DNA of 64,000 nt from Marinomonas primoryensis (GCF_013372285.1 NZ_CP054301.1:2954501-3018500), one strand, 5' to 3'; numbered from the stretch's first letter, positions 49,090 through 59,242 are shown. Numbers and translations: made by a program. The notes: generated by a model not told the origin, from the letters alone.

Positions 49090-52000
49090 TTTATTTCCTC
49101 ATATCTTCTTTTAAATCTATTAGCATCAACTCCATAAATTTCTCTCCATTCTATTTGACGAAACATGACTTTATATAGGTTAGATGTTTTACCAAATATT
49201 CCCTCACTCAAATCCTTATAAACCGCTGGTACAATTAGTTTCCTAGTATTACCTCGTGCGTCATTAGAACCGGTGTAATCGCCTCGATAAGTTAAGTCAG
49301 TTAATACGTCTATAACGTTCTGCGGCAAAGCACCCCAATCAAGCACTGCACCACCTAAATAGGCAGTCCTCACATCATCCTTTATTGTAAGTCGTTTCGC
49401 TTCTTTCACATAAAAGCCATATATTTCTAAAAACAAAAAGTGCTGCATTTTACGAGTAATTGTCTGATCATCTGCTGGAACTTGAGCATTCAGCGTTTTC
49501 CAATGCTCATACGCGGCCTGTTTTTTCTTACCAGCACCTTCTTTTAGCCAAGTTAATAAAGCATCTGATATTGGTCTAGCGTACTGAGCCGCGCTATCAA
49601 AAATAGAAGCTACTTCACTCGCCGTTCGACTGCCAATATCCAAGCCACGGCCTATCGTAATCCCTGAGTTACCAATCACCTCCCCATTACGGTTGGGGAT
49701 ATGCGCTATACGTGAAAAATAGTTACCTCCTTCGTCATCATCTCCTTCCGAATCAAACGTCAATGACCCTTTAGGAACAGTGAGCCATTTCTCGTCCATT
49801 TCATCATCAACATACTTCCATCCCTCCATTAACGCTTCATCCAAGCCCAATAAAGTGTATTGATCTATGACGCCATTTTGGTTGTCTAGGCTATAAGCGG
49901 CGTGAGTATTATTGGTGGCTTGGTAGTTTTCTTGAAACAGTTTAACCGCTGTTTCAGTTTTTGAACCGAAGTCACCGTCGTCTTTGGCTGGGCCTAAATT
50001 AAAGTCCATTTTGAGCAGGGCTTGTTGTATGCGTTTAACGTCTTCCGCTTCTGTACTACCTTTTTGATAGCTTGGTCCTGAATTCTTCGCCAGTTGTTCT
50101 AATGCAGTGGAAGCCTTTAATACGGAGGATTGAAGAGTGGGGTCGGAAACCGTTGTGGTGGTTTCTTCCGTTGCCTCTGCTTCATCGCTTTTCTTGTCTA
50201 ATACAGTAATAGGAACGGCTGAAGCAGCCATACCTGCCAATGGAGAATCAGGGGCGTCATTGCCTTCAATCGCTTCAAGGTCCGCATCGTACTCTGGAGA
50301 CTCAGCCCCCAATGGCAACGCCGGCAATGTCCCGCTAAAGCCACTGCCGGATCCTGCGCTACCGCCCGTGTTTAGGTTAATCGCTAAGCCAACGATGTGA
50401 ACGCCGGCCGCGTCTATTTTGATGAAGCTACCGCCCACTTTGATGGTCATTTCTGAGGCGGCTTCGAGGACTGCTTTGCTGCCGCTTTTAAGATGAATTT
50501 CTTGCGCGGCGTCGAGTATCGCTTTCGAACCCACTTTTTGTTGTAGGTTACCGTCGATGATGTCGGTTTTGTCTTTGACGACGTTAAGGCGGCATTCGCC
50601 CTCGATGGTTAAGTGGCTGTCTTTTTTGATCTCGGTAAAACGGTCATTGCCGATGTTGACATGCTGGTCGTGACCGATCTGGGTGAGTTGGTCGTTGAGT
50701 ATGTCTTCTTGTTGGTCTTTTTGTGCGTGTAGGTACACTTTTTCATGATCAACTTGGTCTTCAAAACTGATTTCGTTGAAGCCTTTGCCTTGGTGGGTGT
50801 CACTTCGCCAGACGGTTTTGGTTTTGTGTTCTGGTAAGACGTACGGGGGCGTGTTTTTGGCGTGGTAGGTTCTTCCTGTCACGATGGGCTGATCTGGGTC
50901 ACCGTTTAAAAAGCTGACGATCACTTCACTGCCAATACGGGGGATCGCCATCATGCCATGTTGGTTCCCAGCCCAACCTTGGGAGACGCGTATCCAGCAC
51001 GAACTTTGGTCGTTGGCAGCGCTGTATCGGTCCCATGGAAAGTGGATTTTGACTCGTCCATGGTCGTCGCAGTAGATTTCTTCGTCTTGGGGGCCGACAA
51101 CGGTGGCCATCATTGGGCCATCCACGTTGGGTTTGGGCTGTGGGGTGGCCTGCCAGTTGGTGGCTGTGGGAATCAGGGTAAAGGTGTTGTGGTAGGTCGT
51201 TGCGCCGGTGTGACCTTCTTCTTCTAGTGCCTGAGGCTGATTGCCTTGATGGGTCACTTGCACTGGCACCCACACTTGGTTCATTTTATCGTCGATGTGA
51301 TCGGTGACGGTGATTCTCGCCCCCGCCTGAATCGCGGCGTCGTTGCTTTTACCGACGACGGTGTGAGCGGTTCGACGTAGATATTCCAATCGTATGCGCG
51401 CAAAGGCTTTGCCTGTTTCGTCGTCTTTGAACCGCCCTGGCGAATCAAAGTATTCATACGCTTGATGCTGGTAATCCATGTCGTGGCCTTCTTGTTGATG
51501 CAAGAAGCGGTAATCGGGCTTTTTAAAGCTGTAATCCTTGAGCACACTTTGGCTTGGAAAGGATTGGGTGTGTTCGGTCAAGGTGGAGATATAAGGGCTA
51601 TTGTCTACACCACCGGACAACACGTTGTAGGGAATGGCACGATCATGCAGGGACATGGACTGGCTTTTGTCGACGACGTTAAGGGTATGTTTTCCCTTGA
51701 GGTAGGTACCTTCTTCGGACAGTGCCATGGTTTCATTGGTGAAGTAATAGACCCAACCTTCTTCAGAGGCTAAGCGGTGTAAAAAATGTAAATCCGTTTC
51801 ACGGTATTGCACACAGAATTCACGTTGCTGTGGTGGGCGCTGTAGGGTGAAAAGGTAATCGGTGATGCCCATTTCTTCGAGCAGTTGGACGATGATTTCT
51901 TGCGCGCTTTTCTTTTGGAAAATACGACTGTTGTGACGCAAAGCAAGACGTTCAAGGGCAGGAACAAGACTTAAGGCATAGTAAGTATGGTGGTGACCTG

Positions 52001-52274
52001 TGTCGCCTTTTTCAAAGTGGCGGACAATGCCATGAACTCGCTGTACTAACAGACCATTACGAACAATACGCAATTCGGCATGCTTATCGACAATCTGATC
52101 GGCACTGAGGTCTGAGCGTCGACTGGCAAGCGTCAGTTGATACCGAAAACCATAACAGGGAGAGCCATCTTGTAGAAGGGTGTCCGATAAAGATTCATGC
52201 CCTTGGTACTCTCGTACGACCAAGGTGTCTTCTTCGATTCCGTCGAGGACCAATGTAAACGTCAATGTCGTCAT
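49086..52274 (-). CDS. vgrG: Evolved VgrG with peptidoglycan-binding and muramidase-like C-terminus
   Basis: VgrG trimers form the spike tip of the type VI secretion system. From ATG 52274 (AAGGAAGG upstream) the product has 1062 residues. About 1-640 is the gp27/gp5 spike with FLHRLASEEGWVYYF, DDHGRVKIHFPWDR and the repeated-strand beta needle. About 640-730 is a Ser/Glu-rich linker. About 730-800 is a peptidoglycan-binding domain (EDVKRIQQALLKMDFNLGP, DGDFGSKTETAVKLFQ). About 830-1062 is a lysozyme-like domain: E848 (DDDEGGNY), T873 and D879 (GNSGITIGRGLDIG). The T-to-D spacing of six matches the catalytic set known from pesticin and T4 lysozyme. The stop overlaps the next gene (ATGA). Confidence 0.93.
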   Translation of the reverse strand: MTTLTFTLVLDGIEEDTLVVREYQGHESLSDTLLQDGSPCYGFRYQLTLASRRSDLSADQIVDKHAELRIVRNGLLVQRVHGIVRHFEKGDTGHHHTYYALSLVPALERLALRHNSRIFQKKSAQEIIVQLLEEMGITDYLFTLQRPPQQREFCVQYRETDLHFLHRLASEEGWVYYFTNETMALSEEGTYLKGKHTLNVVDKSQSMSLHDRAIPYNVLSGGVDNSPYISTLTEHTQSFPSQSVLKDYSFKKPDYRFLHQQEGHDMDYQHQAYEYFDSPGRFKDDETGKAFARIRLEYLRRTAHTVVGKSNDAAIQAGARITVTDHIDDKMNQVWVPVQVTHQGNQPQALEEEGHTGATTYHNTFTLIPTATNWQATPQPKPNVDGPMMATVVGPQDEEIYCDDHGRVKIHFPWDRYSAANDQSSCWIRVSQGWAGNQHGMMAIPRIGSEVIVSFLNGDPDQPIVTGRTYHAKNTPPYVLPEHKTKTVWRSDTHQGKGFNEISFEDQVDHEKVYLHAQKDQQEDILNDQLTQIGHDQHVNIGNDRFTEIKKDSHLTIEGECRLNVVKDKTDIIDGNLQQKVGSKAILDAAQEIHLKSGSKAVLEAASEMTIKVGGSFIKIDAAGVHIVGLAINLNTGGSAGSGSGFSGTLPALPLGAESPEYDADLEAIEGNDAPDSPLAGMAASAVPITVLDKKSDEAEATEETTTTVSDPTLQSSVLKASTALEQLAKNSGPSYQKGSTEAEDVKRIQQALLKMDFNLGPAKDDGDFGSKTETAVKLFQENYQATNNTHAAYSLDNQNGVIDQYTLLGLDEALMEGWKYVDDEMDEKWLTVPKGSLTFDSEGDDDEGGNYFSRIAHIPNRNGEVIGNSGITIGRGLDIGSRTASEVASIFDSAAQYARPISDALLTWLKEGAGKKKQAAYEHWKTLNAQVPADDQTITRKMQHFLFLEIYGFYVKEAKRLTIKDDVRTAYLGGAVLDWGALPQNVIDVLTDLTYRGDYTGSNDARGNTRKLIVPAVYKDLSEGIFGKTSNLYKVMFRQIEWREIYGVDANRFKRRYEEIK

Positions 52275-52343
52275 ACTACCTTCCTTTGTGATGACTGGGT
52301 GTTCTGTTTTCTCCGTAAACACGAAGGCATATTAACACACACA

Positions 52344-52371
52344 AAAACCGCCTGTGAACACAGGCGGTTTT
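52344..52371 (-). terminator. Intrinsic terminator between hcp and vgrG
   Basis: 13-bp stem AAAACCGCCTGTG / CACAGGCGGTTTT with a 2-base loop and a T-run on the minus strand, 28 bases beyond the hcp stop. It would make hcp far more abundant than vgrG or separate the two. Confidence 0.88.
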
Positions 52372-52398
52372 ATCAATCAGAGCCTCTACCATCGACGC

Positions 52399-52917
52399 TT
52401 ACGCTTCGATGGGTTTACTCCAATCGTCCGAACCCGACGTGCCAGAGCTGACGTGGTCCCACGTGATTTTGCGGTACGCAAGTGACACCGCAATGTTTTG
52501 TGTGAAGTTGCCGTTTGCCGGATCTTGGCAATGGGGCATTTCACATTTGATGTCAACAATCACCGCGCCTTCCAGTGCCGTCACGAAGAAGTTTTCTTGC
52601 TTGCCTTCTGACGAGGTGCGGTACCATTTTAGTTCCACTTTAGACAACTTCTCACCAGAAGATAAAGCGTTGTACAGAAGAGGAACGGCTTTGTTCAGTG
52701 CCACCGTGAACACAAACGGCTTATGAACACGCTGGCCTGATGGGTTACCTGACTGAGGGTTCGTAGGTACGGTCACAACGTGATCAAATTGCTGTACAAG
52801 CATCTCATCATCGTGGCCTTCCAAGCCCACATCTCCGATAGAGTCGACCGACATCGCGCCTGCGGTGATCAAACCCTGAGATTCTCCTTCGAGAGAGATA
52901 TAACATGGTGTTGGCAT
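52399..52917 (-). CDS. hcp: T6SS tube protein Hcp
   Basis: Hcp hexamers stack to form the inner tube pushed out by the T6SS. The 172 residues from ATG 52917 (AAGGAA upstream) include the Hcp start TPCYISLEGESQGLI, the HxVxxP core (DHVVTVPTNPQSGNPSGQRVH in part) and the late YRKITWDH. The length and pattern fit the Hcp1-like family. A longer ORF to 52977 has no support. No sheath, baseplate or membrane-complex genes are near. Confidence 0.94.
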   Translation of the reverse strand: MPTPCYISLEGESQGLITAGAMSVDSIGDVGLEGHDDEMLVQQFDHVVTVPTNPQSGNPSGQRVHKPFVFTVALNKAVPLLYNALSSGEKLSKVELKWYRTSSEGKQENFFVTALEGAVIVDIKCEMPHCQDPANGNFTQNIAVSLAYRKITWDHVSSGTSGSDDWSKPIEA

Positions 52918-53050
52918 AGTAACATTCCTTATTCGTCGCATTGTAAATGGATGATGTTTTTCATAAAACACAACCAAGGTAATAGCAACAAGAGTGCCAA
53001 CTACAAAATATCAATGATTTCAATTAGTTAGAAAATAATAATTCTATCAT

Positions 53051-53106
53051 CGAGCAACAATCCGCCTGAGATCGAGCGGAAAGTTGCCCAGCGAGCAATA
53101 ATCCGC
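53051..53106. repeat. Short direct repeat between hcp and PAAR genes
   Basis: CGAGCAACAATCCGC (53051-53065) and CGAGCAATAATCCGC (53092-53106) differ by one base. The section between has other short self-complementary stretches. Its meaning is not clear. Confidence 0.5.
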
Positions 53107-53157
53107 TCGGTAGGCAATACTAATAAAAGGAAATATAAAAAGTGAAACGACATTAGA

Positions 53158-53445
53158 TTAGCTTCCGATATTGACCGAAGCAGTGCCTTGCGTCACGCCA
53201 CCGCAATCAATAGCTCCCCCTGTCAAAGCCGCTGGCTTGCCGTTAATAAACACAGAAGAAGAGCCTGCTGCGATGGCTCTTGGATGAGGTGGGTGTTTTG
53301 GTTTATCGTGAGGTTCTAATGGGTCTCCTACACGAGCGGCAGGTGATCCATCGTAATTCACATCAGGTGACCCTGCAGTCACTGGTGTTGGTGGAAATCC
53401 ATCATGATCCGTTCCGACATCACCAACTTTGACTCCACTTGGCAT
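53158..53445 (-). CDS. PAAR-domain spike tip protein
   Basis: A 95-residue PAAR protein that would sharpen the VgrG tip and can carry effectors. It has the PAAR pattern: paired short strands with GDVGTDHDGFPPTPVTAG, PRAIAAGSSSVFINGKPAALTGG and a C-terminal CGG with ASVNIG. Its metal-binding His and Cys are present (HDGF, HPPH, DCGG). Upstream of hcp on the same strand, so it opens the cassette. No extra toxin domain. Confidence 0.93.
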   Translation of the reverse strand: MPSGVKVGDVGTDHDGFPPTPVTAGSPDVNYDGSPAARVGDPLEPHDKPKHPPHPRAIAAGSSSVFINGKPAALTGGAIDCGGVTQGTASVNIGS

Positions 53446-53606
53446 AATCCATTACTCCTTAATATTTGATAACCAGCATTCTTGCTGTATTGACGGAATA
53501 GGCTACAAGAAACGGAGATACAAAAGCAAATTTTTATGCCTTAAAATAATCAACGTAGAAGCGCTTCCTGAAAATATTTTTATCGCTTTTTTAAGAACAC
53601 AATAAA

Positions 53607-53638
53607 AAAGGCCAGCAGGGGGAAGACTGCTGACCTTT
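53607..53638 (-). terminator. Intrinsic terminator after aceA
   Basis: 12-base arms AAAGGCCAGCAG / CTGCTGACCTTT, one C-A mismatch, 34 bases beyond the aceA stop, with A-rich DNA on its far side giving a T-run on the minus strand. Confidence 0.8.
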
Positions 53639-53671
53639 GATATCAATACAATCAGATTATTCTTCGCTTAA

Positions 53672-55273
53672 TCAGACCGCAAATTGATTCATTGTATTGT
53701 CTTTGCCTGACGCTTTAAGCGCTTGTGCTCCAGAAAAATACTCTTTGTGATCATCCCCCATGTTTGACCCAGACATATCTTGATGCTTCACACAGGCTAA
53801 GCCTTGACGAATTTCTTTACGCTGAACCTCTTTCACGTAACCCAACATTCCCATTTCACCAAAGTAATCTTTCGCTAAATTATCCGTAGACAATGCCGCA
53901 GTATGGTAAGTCGGTAAGGTAATCAAATGATGAAAGATACCCGCTTGCGCCGCCGCGTCTTTTTGGAAACAACGAATGCGCTCATCTGCTTCGGCCGCCA
54001 ATGGCGTAGCGTCATAGTCTTGTGACATCAACTTTTCACGCTGGTACTCAGCAACGTCTTTTCCTTCTGCTAACCATGCATCAAACACTTGCTGACGGAA
54101 GTTAAGCGTCCAGTTAAATGACGGACTGTTGTTATAAACCAATTTGGCATTTGGCATCACATCACGAATACGATTCACAATCGACGCGATCTGACCTATG
54201 TGTGGCTTTTCCGTTTCGATCCACAGTAAGTCTGCGCCGTTTTGCAACGAGTTAATGCAGTCCAATACCACTCGGTCTTCACCGGTATTTGGTTTGAAAC
54301 GAACCAAACCATTCGCCAAACGAGCTGGCTTGATCAATCGATCACCCAGTTTGATCGCCATATCGCCGGATTTCATTTGTTCTAACGACGTCACTTCTTC
54401 GCCATCGATAAAAGCATTGTATTGCTCTGCCAAATCACCCGCGCTTTGCGATACAGGGATTTTCTGCGTTAAACCCGCACCCAAAGAATCAGTACGCGCA
54501 ACGATGACACCATCGTCTACACCCAATTCTAAAAAGGCGTAACGAACCGCGTTAATTTTTGCTAGAAAGTCTTCATGAGGCACGGTTACTTTGCCATCTT
54601 GATGTCCGCATTGTTTCGCGTCCGACACTTGGTTTTCAATCTGAATACAGCACGCGCCCGCTTCAATCATTTTCTTAGCCAACAAATACGTCGCTTCTTC
54701 ATTACCAAAGCCAGCGTCAATGTCTGCGATAATCGGCACAACATGAGTTTCAAAGTTATCTATTTTATTCTGCGCTGCTTGCTCGCGAACTTGATCACCT
54801 GCTTCTCTTGCTTCGTCCATTTCTTTGAATAGATGTTGTAGTTCACGAGCATCGGCCTGCTTCAAGAAGGTATATAATTCTTCAATCAAGGCTGGAACTG
54901 AGGTTTTTTCATGCATTGACTGGTCCGGCAAAGGGCCAAATTCAGAGCGCATCGCTGCGACCATCCAGCCTGACAAGTACAAATAACGGCTGCGAGTAGT
55001 GCCAAAATGCTTCTTAATAGAAATCATTTTCTGTTGGCCGATAAAACCATGCCAGCAACCCAATGACTGCGTGTAATTTGCTGGGTCTTTATCGTAACTA
55101 GTCATGTCTTCGCGCATAATTTTGGCGGTGTATTTAGCAATGTCTAAACCCGTATTAAAGCGGTTTTGCAATTGCATTCTAGCCACAAACTCAGGGTTCA
55201 TTGCCGCCCACGTTGGGCCTTGTTGATTGATGGTATTGCTCGCTTGCTGGGTTTTATTGTTATAAGTTTGCAT
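53672..55273 (-). CDS. aceA: Isocitrate lyase
   Basis: AceA splits isocitrate to succinate and glyoxylate in the glyoxylate shunt. From ATG 55273 the protein has 533 residues, the long form found in Pseudomonas and relatives. The catalytic motif is KQCGHQDGK (C in the conserved KxCGH), with the LLWIETEKPH and YNNSPSFNW segments. A GTG 12 bases earlier is possible. It follows glcB on the same strand after 78 bases, so they may be co-transcribed. Confidence 0.96.
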   Translation of the reverse strand: MQTYNNKTQQASNTINQQGPTWAAMNPEFVARMQLQNRFNTGLDIAKYTAKIMREDMTSYDKDPANYTQSLGCWHGFIGQQKMISIKKHFGTTRSRYLYLSGWMVAAMRSEFGPLPDQSMHEKTSVPALIEELYTFLKQADARELQHLFKEMDEAREAGDQVREQAAQNKIDNFETHVVPIIADIDAGFGNEEATYLLAKKMIEAGACCIQIENQVSDAKQCGHQDGKVTVPHEDFLAKINAVRYAFLELGVDDGVIVARTDSLGAGLTQKIPVSQSAGDLAEQYNAFIDGEEVTSLEQMKSGDMAIKLGDRLIKPARLANGLVRFKPNTGEDRVVLDCINSLQNGADLLWIETEKPHIGQIASIVNRIRDVMPNAKLVYNNSPSFNWTLNFRQQVFDAWLAEGKDVAEYQREKLMSQDYDATPLAAEADERIRCFQKDAAAQAGIFHHLITLPTYHTAALSTDNLAKDYFGEMGMLGYVKEVQRKEIRQGLACVKHQDMSGSNMGDDHKEYFSGAQALKASGKDNTMNQFAV

Positions 55274-55351
55274 AGCATTTCTCACTCTTTAGGTTGTCTA
55301 AATTAATCAATTTGTAACGCTCTAATGTTTAAACTCTTTCAATTCGCTCGC

Positions 55352-57541
55352 TTAACTCGTTTCTTTCATCTGCACGCGATAAGCATGAAGCAATGGCTCG
55401 GTGTAGCCGTTAGGCTGAATAACACCTTTGTAAATCAAGTCTTGTGCTGCTTTGAACGCGAGGCTTGATGACCCGGTATTCTTTGATTCATGAGACATCA
55501 TCGGGCGATAGCCTTCGGTGTTTTTGTTTTGCTCATCAACAACTACGGCCATGCGCTGCATCACGTTATCTACCTGTGCTTTATCGCAAATGCCATGCAG
55601 CAACCAATTTGCCAAATGTTGGCTGGAGATGCGTAAGGTGGCGCGATCTTCCATCAAACCCACGTTATTGATGTCTGGCACTTTGGAGCAGCCAACGCCT
55701 GCTTCTACCCAGCGCACTACATAGCCCAACAAGCCTTGAACGTTGTTTTCAACCTCACGTTCTATCACTTCACTCGACAAGGTCAGATTGTGAGGAATTA
55801 TCGGTATACTCAGTAAATCCGTTAGATTCGCTTTAGGGCGTGATTTAATTCGCTCCTGCACGTCAAACACATTTATTTGGTGATAATGCAACGCATGCAG
55901 TGTCGCCGCGGTAGGTGAAGGCACCCAAGCCGTGTTGGCGCCTGCTTTTGGATGCGCAATTTTTGCTTCCATCATCGCCGCCATTTCATCTGGCATGGCC
56001 CACATGCCCTTACCAATCTGAGCTTTACCCGGCAAACCACATTGCAAACCGATGTCTACGTTGCGATTTTCATACGCTTGAATCCAAGGCTGATTTTTAA
56101 TCTGATCTTTTGGCAAAAATGGCCCGGCTTGCATACTGGTATGAATCTCGTCACCAGTGCGATCCAAAAAGCCGGTATTGATGAAAAACACGCGCGATTT
56201 AGCCTGACGAATACACTCTTTTAAGTTCAACGTCGTGCGACGTTCTTCGTCCATAATGCCGATCTTGATGGTGTTTTTTGGCAAGCCCAACATCTGCTCT
56301 ACACGACCAAACAGCTCGCAACTAAACGCCACTTCATCGGGTCCATGCATCTTAGGTTTAACAATATAAATACTGCCGGTTCGGCTGTTTCGTATGCCTT
56401 CGTTACGCTGTAAATCCAGCGCGCCGATTAAAGCCGTTACCACCGCATCCATAATGCCTTCTGGTACAAAATTGCCCAGTTCATCCTGCATCAAATCGCA
56501 TTCCATTAGGTGGCCAACATTTCGAACCAATAATAGAGAACGACCATGCAAGCGGTACTCTTTGTTATGCAAATCCGTAAAGCAGCGATCAGGGTTCATA
56601 CGACGCGTCTGCGTTTGTCCGTCTTTCTCGAAGCTGGCTTCTAGCGTGCCTTGCATCAAACCCAACCAGTTGCGGTAAACATCAATTTTGTCTTCAGCAT
56701 CAACAGCCGCAACGGAGTCTTCGCAGTCAATAATGGCGCTCAGTGCGGACTCAATAATAATGTCATTAATGTTGGCTTTATCTTTCACGCCATTTTGGCC
56801 GTTACGATCAAAATGGATCTCTACATGCAAGCCGTTATTCTTCAATAAGACCGCTTCAGGATCGCTGCGCTGACCATTAACCGCCACCAGCTGAGAAGGT
56901 TGTTTCAAACCGGTTTGGCTTCCATCGTCAAAGAAAGCCAGTAAATGGTGGTAATAAACCACATAACTGCTCACATCTTTATGAGAACCACTTTCAAGAG
57001 GAAATACGTCATCCAAAAAGGCTTTGGCTTTAGCAATCACCTGTTCACCACGTGCAGCGTTATAGCCTTTATTGGTTTCCAGGCCCGTGGTTTTTGCAAT
57101 CACATCGGTGCCATAAAAGGCGTCATACAAACTGCCCCAACGAGCATTCGCCGCATTCAATGCAAAACGTGCATTTTTAACAGGTACGACTAATTGCGGT
57201 CCTGCAAGCGTCGCAATTTCATCGTCCACGTTATCCGTCGTGATGGTGAAATCGTCTCCCTCTTCTACCAAGTAACCTATCTCACGTAAAAAATCCTCAT
57301 ACGCTTGAATGTCCATTGGCTGACCTTTTTGAGCAAGATGCCATTGGTCAATCTGCTGCTGCATAACATCGCGACTCGTTAATAATTGGCGGTTAATCGG
57401 CGCTAAATCAGAAATTAATTGTTCTAAATCTTGCCAAAATTTTGTTGGCTCGAGGGTATGAAAGGGAAGCACTTCTTCATTGATGAAGTTGCAAAACCCT
57501 GTGTGGATCAGACTGTTATTTTTAGGTAAGGGCATATTCAT
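55352..57541 (-). CDS. glcB: Malate synthase G
   Basis: GlcB joins glyoxylate and acetyl-CoA to give malate, completing the shunt with AceA. The 729-residue length and the motifs [31 protein letters not shown] and [16 protein letters not shown] mark the G form and not the A form. Next to aceA and divergent from a regulator gene 145 bases away. Confidence 0.97.
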   Translation of the reverse strand: MNMPLPKNNSLIHTGFCNFINEEVLPFHTLEPTKFWQDLEQLISDLAPINRQLLTSRDVMQQQIDQWHLAQKGQPMDIQAYEDFLREIGYLVEEGDDFTITTDNVDDEIATLAGPQLVVPVKNARFALNAANARWGSLYDAFYGTDVIAKTTGLETNKGYNAARGEQVIAKAKAFLDDVFPLESGSHKDVSSYVVYYHHLLAFFDDGSQTGLKQPSQLVAVNGQRSDPEAVLLKNNGLHVEIHFDRNGQNGVKDKANINDIIIESALSAIIDCEDSVAAVDAEDKIDVYRNWLGLMQGTLEASFEKDGQTQTRRMNPDRCFTDLHNKEYRLHGRSLLLVRNVGHLMECDLMQDELGNFVPEGIMDAVVTALIGALDLQRNEGIRNSRTGSIYIVKPKMHGPDEVAFSCELFGRVEQMLGLPKNTIKIGIMDEERRTTLNLKECIRQAKSRVFFINTGFLDRTGDEIHTSMQAGPFLPKDQIKNQPWIQAYENRNVDIGLQCGLPGKAQIGKGMWAMPDEMAAMMEAKIAHPKAGANTAWVPSPTAATLHALHYHQINVFDVQERIKSRPKANLTDLLSIPIIPHNLTLSSEVIEREVENNVQGLLGYVVRWVEAGVGCSKVPDINNVGLMEDRATLRISSQHLANWLLHGICDKAQVDNVMQRMAVVVDEQNKNTEGYRPMMSHESKNTGSSSLAFKAAQDLIYKGVIQPNGYTEPLLHAYRVQMKETS

Positions 57542-57662
57542 CTCGCTTTCCTTCTTTAGTGAGCTTTATTCTTATCTTTATAAAATTAGCCGCTGAGAAA
57601 ACCGTTCCCGCTTGCTTGATTTATAGTCTATGCGCAACTAAGATAAAATTTCACAATAAGAA

Positions 57663-57675
57663 TTACACAGTGTAA
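57663..57675. promoter_or_regulatory. Palindromic operator before the XRE regulator
   Basis: TTACAC-A-GTGTAA is a perfect palindrome 11 bases before the regulator start codon and 122 bases from glcB, inside a larger AT-rich near-palindrome. Most likely an operator for the regulator itself, which may also act on glcB-aceA. Confidence 0.6.
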
Positions 57676-57686
57676 ATTTTACAAAA

Positions 57687-59213
57687 ATGAAAAATAAAAA
57701 TAGCCTAAATCGCAAAGCCCATTTTCTGGGTACAAAAATCCGCAACCTACGTAAACGTAACCGTTTGACGATGGAAGACTTATCTGCAAGATGCATAAAA
57801 ATCGACGCAGAATCTGCGCCGTCTGTGTCTTATTTGTCGATGATAGAAAGGGGGAAACGCATTCCCAGTGAAGACGTTTTGGAGGTTATTGCCAACGTTT
57901 TTCAAAAAAATGTCGAGTGGTTTTTGGATGATATTCCCGAAGAAGACGCCATTACGCCATCGAAAGGTTCTGGTGGTGGCATCAGCGGCATGGCATTAGA
58001 ACCAAATTTTTTATTCTCCAAAGAAATACTGCAGATCGCCATTCCAGAAATGCTTTCTCAAACAGGCACCAGTGGCCGACAGTTCGCCCACCTGCTCATC
58101 CGCGCCCATCAGGAACATAACCAAAACCATTTTCCCGATTTGGAGCGTGCGGCAGAAGACGTTGGCCTTAAGCGCTTGCCATTAAGCCTTGACGAAATTG
58201 TCGCCATCACCAAACAAATGGGCTTGCAGATCAAATGGTTTCGTAAAACACCATTGGCAGTGTTAGAAAGCATGGGCATTGATGAAAGCCATGTCGTCAC
58301 CTCTTTCTTTGATCCACCAAACACGATTTACATTAATCAGATCATGAAATCCCAACCACAGCGTTTGAAATACAACCTCGCGGTGCACATTGGCCATGCG
58401 GTGTTGCACGACAAAGACGGCATGAAAAATGTCTTAGTAACAGGACGCAATGAGATTTCGCCACTGCAAGCTCAGAACTCGAAGATGCAATCCTCAGGAA
58501 TGGACGCGCAAGATATTTTGCATGCATGGCGGGATTTTGAATGCAGCTTCTTTGCCGGTGCGTTGCTTTGCCCTAAAGTGCCGTTTCGACAAATGCTGGA
58601 TCGCAATGGTTACGAGATCAACACCGCGCAATTGGCTGGCGTGTCAGAATCCGTTGCCATGCGCCGTATGACAGCCGCTTCGCCTTATCCTCATTGGCAT
58701 TATTTCGACGCTTACGCACCAGGCAAACTCAAAGCCGTGTACCGAGGAAATGGCATTCCATTACCTTGGGGAAACATGAGCATGGTGGAAGACCCTTGCC
58801 AACATTGGGCGGTGTTTCGAAAAATCAGCGAGCCGAGCACTGGATCGTCCGCACAAATATCTATCCTTAATGTCGGTAACGAACCGCGCATTTACGCGTG
58901 TGAATCGGTGAAGGTGCAAGACCTTGCCGGCAACAGCCACGTACTTTGCTCTGGTATCGACCTCAACCCTGCGATAAACGCGCAGGGTAAAGACGCCATT
59001 TCCATCGCAGACGATTTAAAGCAAGCATGCGTTGCTGGCGGTGGCTCGTCTCATATTCCGAAAAGCATCAAAAAAGACCTGATGAGCGTAGCTAAGATAC
59101 TTAATATTAATTGGGTAGAGCGCGGCATAGAAAGCCACGCTCGGCTGATCTGCTCACGTGGCGCAGTCTGCCCAAGATCACCGAGTTGTTATCAGCAATG
59201 TGAAGTTAGGTAG
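57687..59213 (+). CDS. XRE-type regulator of the glyoxylate/fatty-acid group
   Basis: 508 residues. An N-terminal XRE helix-turn-helix (about 12-75, GTKIRNLRKRNRLTMEDLS, SYLSMIERGKRIPSEDV) is followed by a long domain like those of short-chain fatty-acid/glyoxylate regulators (ScfR/RamB group, IrrE-like core), seen in NLAVHIGHAVLHD and the FECSFFAGALLCPKVPFR region. The C-terminus has a cysteine cluster (CSRGAVCPRSPSCYQQC) that may bind metal. It is divergent from glcB. Which acyl ligand it senses is not shown. It might be the family named DUF3612, but I cannot confirm. Confidence 0.85.
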   Translation: MKNKNSLNRKAHFLGTKIRNLRKRNRLTMEDLSARCIKIDAESAPSVSYLSMIERGKRIPSEDVLEVIANVFQKNVEWFLDDIPEEDAITPSKGSGGGISGMALEPNFLFSKEILQIAIPEMLSQTGTSGRQFAHLLIRAHQEHNQNHFPDLERAAEDVGLKRLPLSLDEIVAITKQMGLQIKWFRKTPLAVLESMGIDESHVVTSFFDPPNTIYINQIMKSQPQRLKYNLAVHIGHAVLHDKDGMKNVLVTGRNEISPLQAQNSKMQSSGMDAQDILHAWRDFECSFFAGALLCPKVPFRQMLDRNGYEINTAQLAGVSESVAMRRMTAASPYPHWHYFDAYAPGKLKAVYRGNGIPLPWGNMSMVEDPCQHWAVFRKISEPSTGSSAQISILNVGNEPRIYACESVKVQDLAGNSHVLCSGIDLNPAINAQGKDAISIADDLKQACVAGGGSSHIPKSIKKDLMSVAKILNINWVERGIESHARLICSRGAVCPRSPSCYQQCEVR

Positions 59214-59242
59214 TTTGTTGGAGAAAGTAAATTGGTGGAAGC

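Noticed and set aside
50926..51273. Arg/Ser-rich ORF inside vgrG
   Set aside because: Shadow in another frame of the VgrG spike domain; no start site or motif.
54198..54542. Plus-strand ORF inside aceA
   Set aside because: Antisense shadow of a well-conserved enzyme.
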